NCBI GenBank assembly: GCA_029821455.1
Contig: JALGTI010000046.1
Location: 1-14,342, forward strand
Direction: 5' to 3'
Source: Candidatus Zipacnadia bacterium
Lineage (GTDB): Bacteria; Armatimonadota; Zipacnadia; Zipacnadales; Zipacnadaceae
Length of the DNA: 14,342 nucleotides
Shown here: piece after piece, positions 14,127-14,342 of the stretch
Numbering within the stretch: the first letter of the stretch is position 1
Layout: every line of letters begins with the position of its first letter
Position numbers and translations under genes: made by a program
The notes under the pieces: generated by a model
The model's input: only the letters and a program-made list of their open reading frames with translations
The model's database searches: none
What the model was told of the DNA's origin: nothing

Positions 14127-14342
14127 ATGGTCAGTCGTCTGGGAGACTTCCAATTGGTTCAACAGATCGGTGGCGGGGCCTGGGGCGAAGTTCATCGCGC
14201 CCAGCAACTATCGCTTGGCGGCCGAAATGTCGCGGTCAAGGTTCTGTGGCCACAACTGGCCCAGGACGCTCGCGCCCGACAGCGCTTCCTCGATGAAGCG
14301 CACCACATGGCACACCTGAGTCACCCTAACATCTGTAAGGTC
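14127..14342 (+). CDS. Ser/Thr protein kinase, N-lobe only (3' partial)
   Basis: The window ends after 72 codons of a third Hanks-type kinase. Visible are the Gly-rich loop G-G-G-A-W-G (15-20), the ATP-anchoring Lys38 in V-A-V-K, the helix C Glu57, and a block E-A-H-H-M-A-H-L-S-H-P-N-I. That block is nearly identical to the equivalent segment of the kinase at 2848, and Lys38 and Glu57 fall at the same residue numbers. The start at 14127 matches the start-to-domain distance of that kinase; the in-frame ATG at 14109 would add six residues. Trp19 replaces the Met usual at the loop tip. The C-lobe, membrane segment and sensor lie outside the window. It follows the PP2C gene by 65 bases, so a kinase gene lies at each end of the window. 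Confidence 0.9.
   Translation, partial: MVSRLGDFQLVQQIGGGAWGEVHRAQQLSLGGRNVAVKVLWPQLAQDARARQRFLDEAHHMAHLSHPNICKV

Noticed and set aside
1..14342. Type VI secretion regulatory cluster (kinase, PP2C and FHA)
   Set aside because: No structural secretion genes are present, and the PASTA, NamZ and exported vWA components do not belong to that system.

Overview
The window is about 14.3 kb of bacterial DNA of moderately high GC. Every gene lies on the + strand, the gaps are short (14 to 184 bases), and strong purine-rich Shine-Dalgarno sites precede most starts. PASTA-type Ser/Thr kinases, FHA proteins, a PP2C phosphatase and a NamZ-type muramidase occur together, which suggests a lineage rich in Hanks-type signalling such as Armatimonadota or Chloroflexota. 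That placement is inference; no rRNA, tRNA or taxonomic marker is present.

Layout. Bases 1-1533 hold the 3' part of a transmembrane PASTA kinase (5' end outside the window). Next are an anchored NodB-fold polysaccharide deacetylase (1628-2803), a second, paralogous PASTA kinase (2848-4731), and an anchored DUF1343/NamZ exo-N-acetylmuramidase (4753-6117). The second half holds a membrane FHA protein (6187-6861), a single-pass protein with an exported OB-like domain and two cytoplasmic FHA domains (6974-8239), an anchored von Willebrand A (vWA) protein (8287-9384), a secreted OB-like/NTF2-like protein of unknown function (9569-11005), an exported vWA domain joined through a membrane helix to a cytoplasmic FHA domain (11072-12586), and a membrane PP2C phosphatase with an orphan outer domain (12601-14061). 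The first 72 codons of a third kinase start at 14127 and run off the window.

How the parts may work together (inference). Kinases and phosphatase write and erase phosphothreonine in the cytoplasm, FHA domains read it, and each of these proteins except the incompletely seen third kinase carries a membrane segment. All but the small FHA protein also expose a different domain outside: PASTA plus a lipocalin-like domain, PASTA plus a concanavalin-like domain, OB-like, vWA, or the orphan PP2C tail. The two cell-wall enzymes sit among the kinases, so a plausible reading is a system that trims and senses peptidoglycan fragments or other wall signals. The most unusual elements are the FHA receptors, which run outside-to-inside in the opposite order to the kinases, the repeated T-Q/R-E-F motifs around the FHA domains, and kinase paralogues about 80% identical in the C-lobe with unrelated C-terminal sensors. 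No mobile element, CRISPR array, RNA gene or convincing terminator was seen.
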